5,743 bases of DNA from JAGPKI01 sp052034135 (GTDB taxonomy: Bacteria; Caldisericota; Caldisericia; UBA6126; JAGPKI01), in NCBI GenBank assembly GCA_052034135.1, contig JBPOJC010000105.1, forward strand, positions 1-5,743, written 5' to 3'. Below are positions 5,365 through 5,743 of the stretch, piece after piece. How positions within the stretch are numbered: the stretch's first letter is position 1; every line of letters starts with the position of its first letter. The translations under genes were made by a program, and so were the position numbers. Under the pieces are notes generated by a model. It was not told the DNA's origin. It did not search any database and saw only the letters and a program-made list of their open reading frames with translations.

Positions 5365-5743
5365 ATGAATACGAAAAGAACTGTCTTTCTATTTATAAGT
5401 TTAATTATTTTAACTTTATCATCAATAAGCCCTGCTGCTACATATACAAGAAAAAATTTACAAAGTGTGTTAATTGTTTACTCAACGGAAGATCCATATT
5501 GCATGGAGGTTATGAAAAATACAGAGATAGTGCTTGAAAAAAATGATATTTACTTCACAAAATATGATTTATCAAGTAATTATACATTTCCAGCTTTAGA
5601 TAATTTTGCAGTCGTCGCAATCACCACAGAGGCAATTTATTATTTGCCAACTGAACCGCTAATAGACCTTAAAGAGTATGTTAGAAATGGTGGAAGAGCT
5701 GTCCAATTATTTAGAAGCTATTCAAGGGAAACTGCAGTAATAT
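5365..5743 (+). CDS. Secreted protein resembling the DUF2194 N-terminus (3' end cut by window edge)
   Basis: The first 126 residues are visible and the frame runs off the right edge. The N-terminus is a classic Sec signal peptide: positive MNTKR, a hydrophobic core at 6-22 (TVFLFISLIILTLSSIS) and a likely cleavage site near SPA-A (24/25). There is no lipobox Cys. The mature part begins with an alternating alpha/beta pattern: SVLIVYSTEDPY (34-45), a helix at about 46-59, a strand near DIYFTKYDL, another at FAVVAITTEAIYYLP, and then LKEYVRNGGRAVQLF (102-116). The last is the 'yV.nGG' turn typical of Rossmann/amidotransferase-like folds and of DUF2194 N-termini. From memory, DUF2194 proteins occur beside pelF homologues in other bacteria. 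The position fits a periplasmic or extracellular polymer-modifying protein, analogous to the hydrolase/deacetylase PelA. No catalytic residues lie in the visible part, so that role is inferred. The gene is 12 bp downstream of the previous one, in the same operon. Confidence 0.7.
   Translation, partial: MNTKRTVFLFISLIILTLSSISPAATYTRKNLQSVLIVYSTEDPYCMEVMKNTEIVLEKNDIYFTKYDLSSNYTFPALDNFAVVAITTEAIYYLPTEPLIDLKEYVRNGGRAVQLFRSYSRETAVI

Overview
This is an AT-rich window (roughly 30% G+C by eye) with A/T-ending codons throughout. It suggests a low-G+C bacterium. A thermophilic, non-proteobacterial lineage (Thermodesulfobium-, Caldisericum-, Thermotogota- or Clostridia-like) is plausible, but the sequence alone does not settle the species.

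Layout: positions 1-351 (minus strand, cut by the left edge) encode a MarR-family winged-helix repressor. Positions 352-787 are an AT-rich divergent control region. It holds a near-consensus minus-strand promoter for the MarR gene (TTGACA, 17 bp, TAAAAT), several 12-bp SlyA/MarR-type palindromes, one long imperfect inverted repeat and weaker plus-strand promoter candidates. From about 788 to the right edge, four tightly packed plus-strand genes form an apparent operon: (i) a PelF-type GT4 glycosyltransferase; (ii) a 12-TM PelG-like MOP-superfamily transporter with an extra N-terminal domain of about 95 residues; (iii) a soluble protein with a GAF-like N-terminal half, a degenerate HD-GYP-like region lacking its metal-binding His-Asp pair, and a seven-cysteine C-terminal cluster; (iv) the start of a secreted protein resembling the N-terminus of DUF2194 proteins. 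The first three genes overlap by 14 and about 20 bp, and the fourth starts 12 bp after the third behind a strong Shine-Dalgarno.

Inferred joint function: synthesis of a Pel-like exopolysaccharide. PelF would polymerise a nucleotide sugar in the cytoplasm and PelG would form the inner-membrane export path. The GAF/HD-like protein would act as a sensor or signalling subunit, possibly taking the place of the c-di-GMP receptor PelD. The secreted protein would act on the polymer outside the membrane. No canonical pelA, pelB, pelC, pelD or pelE is visible here, though the window ends inside the operon and further genes may follow. The least described parts are the third gene and the operator-rich divergent region.
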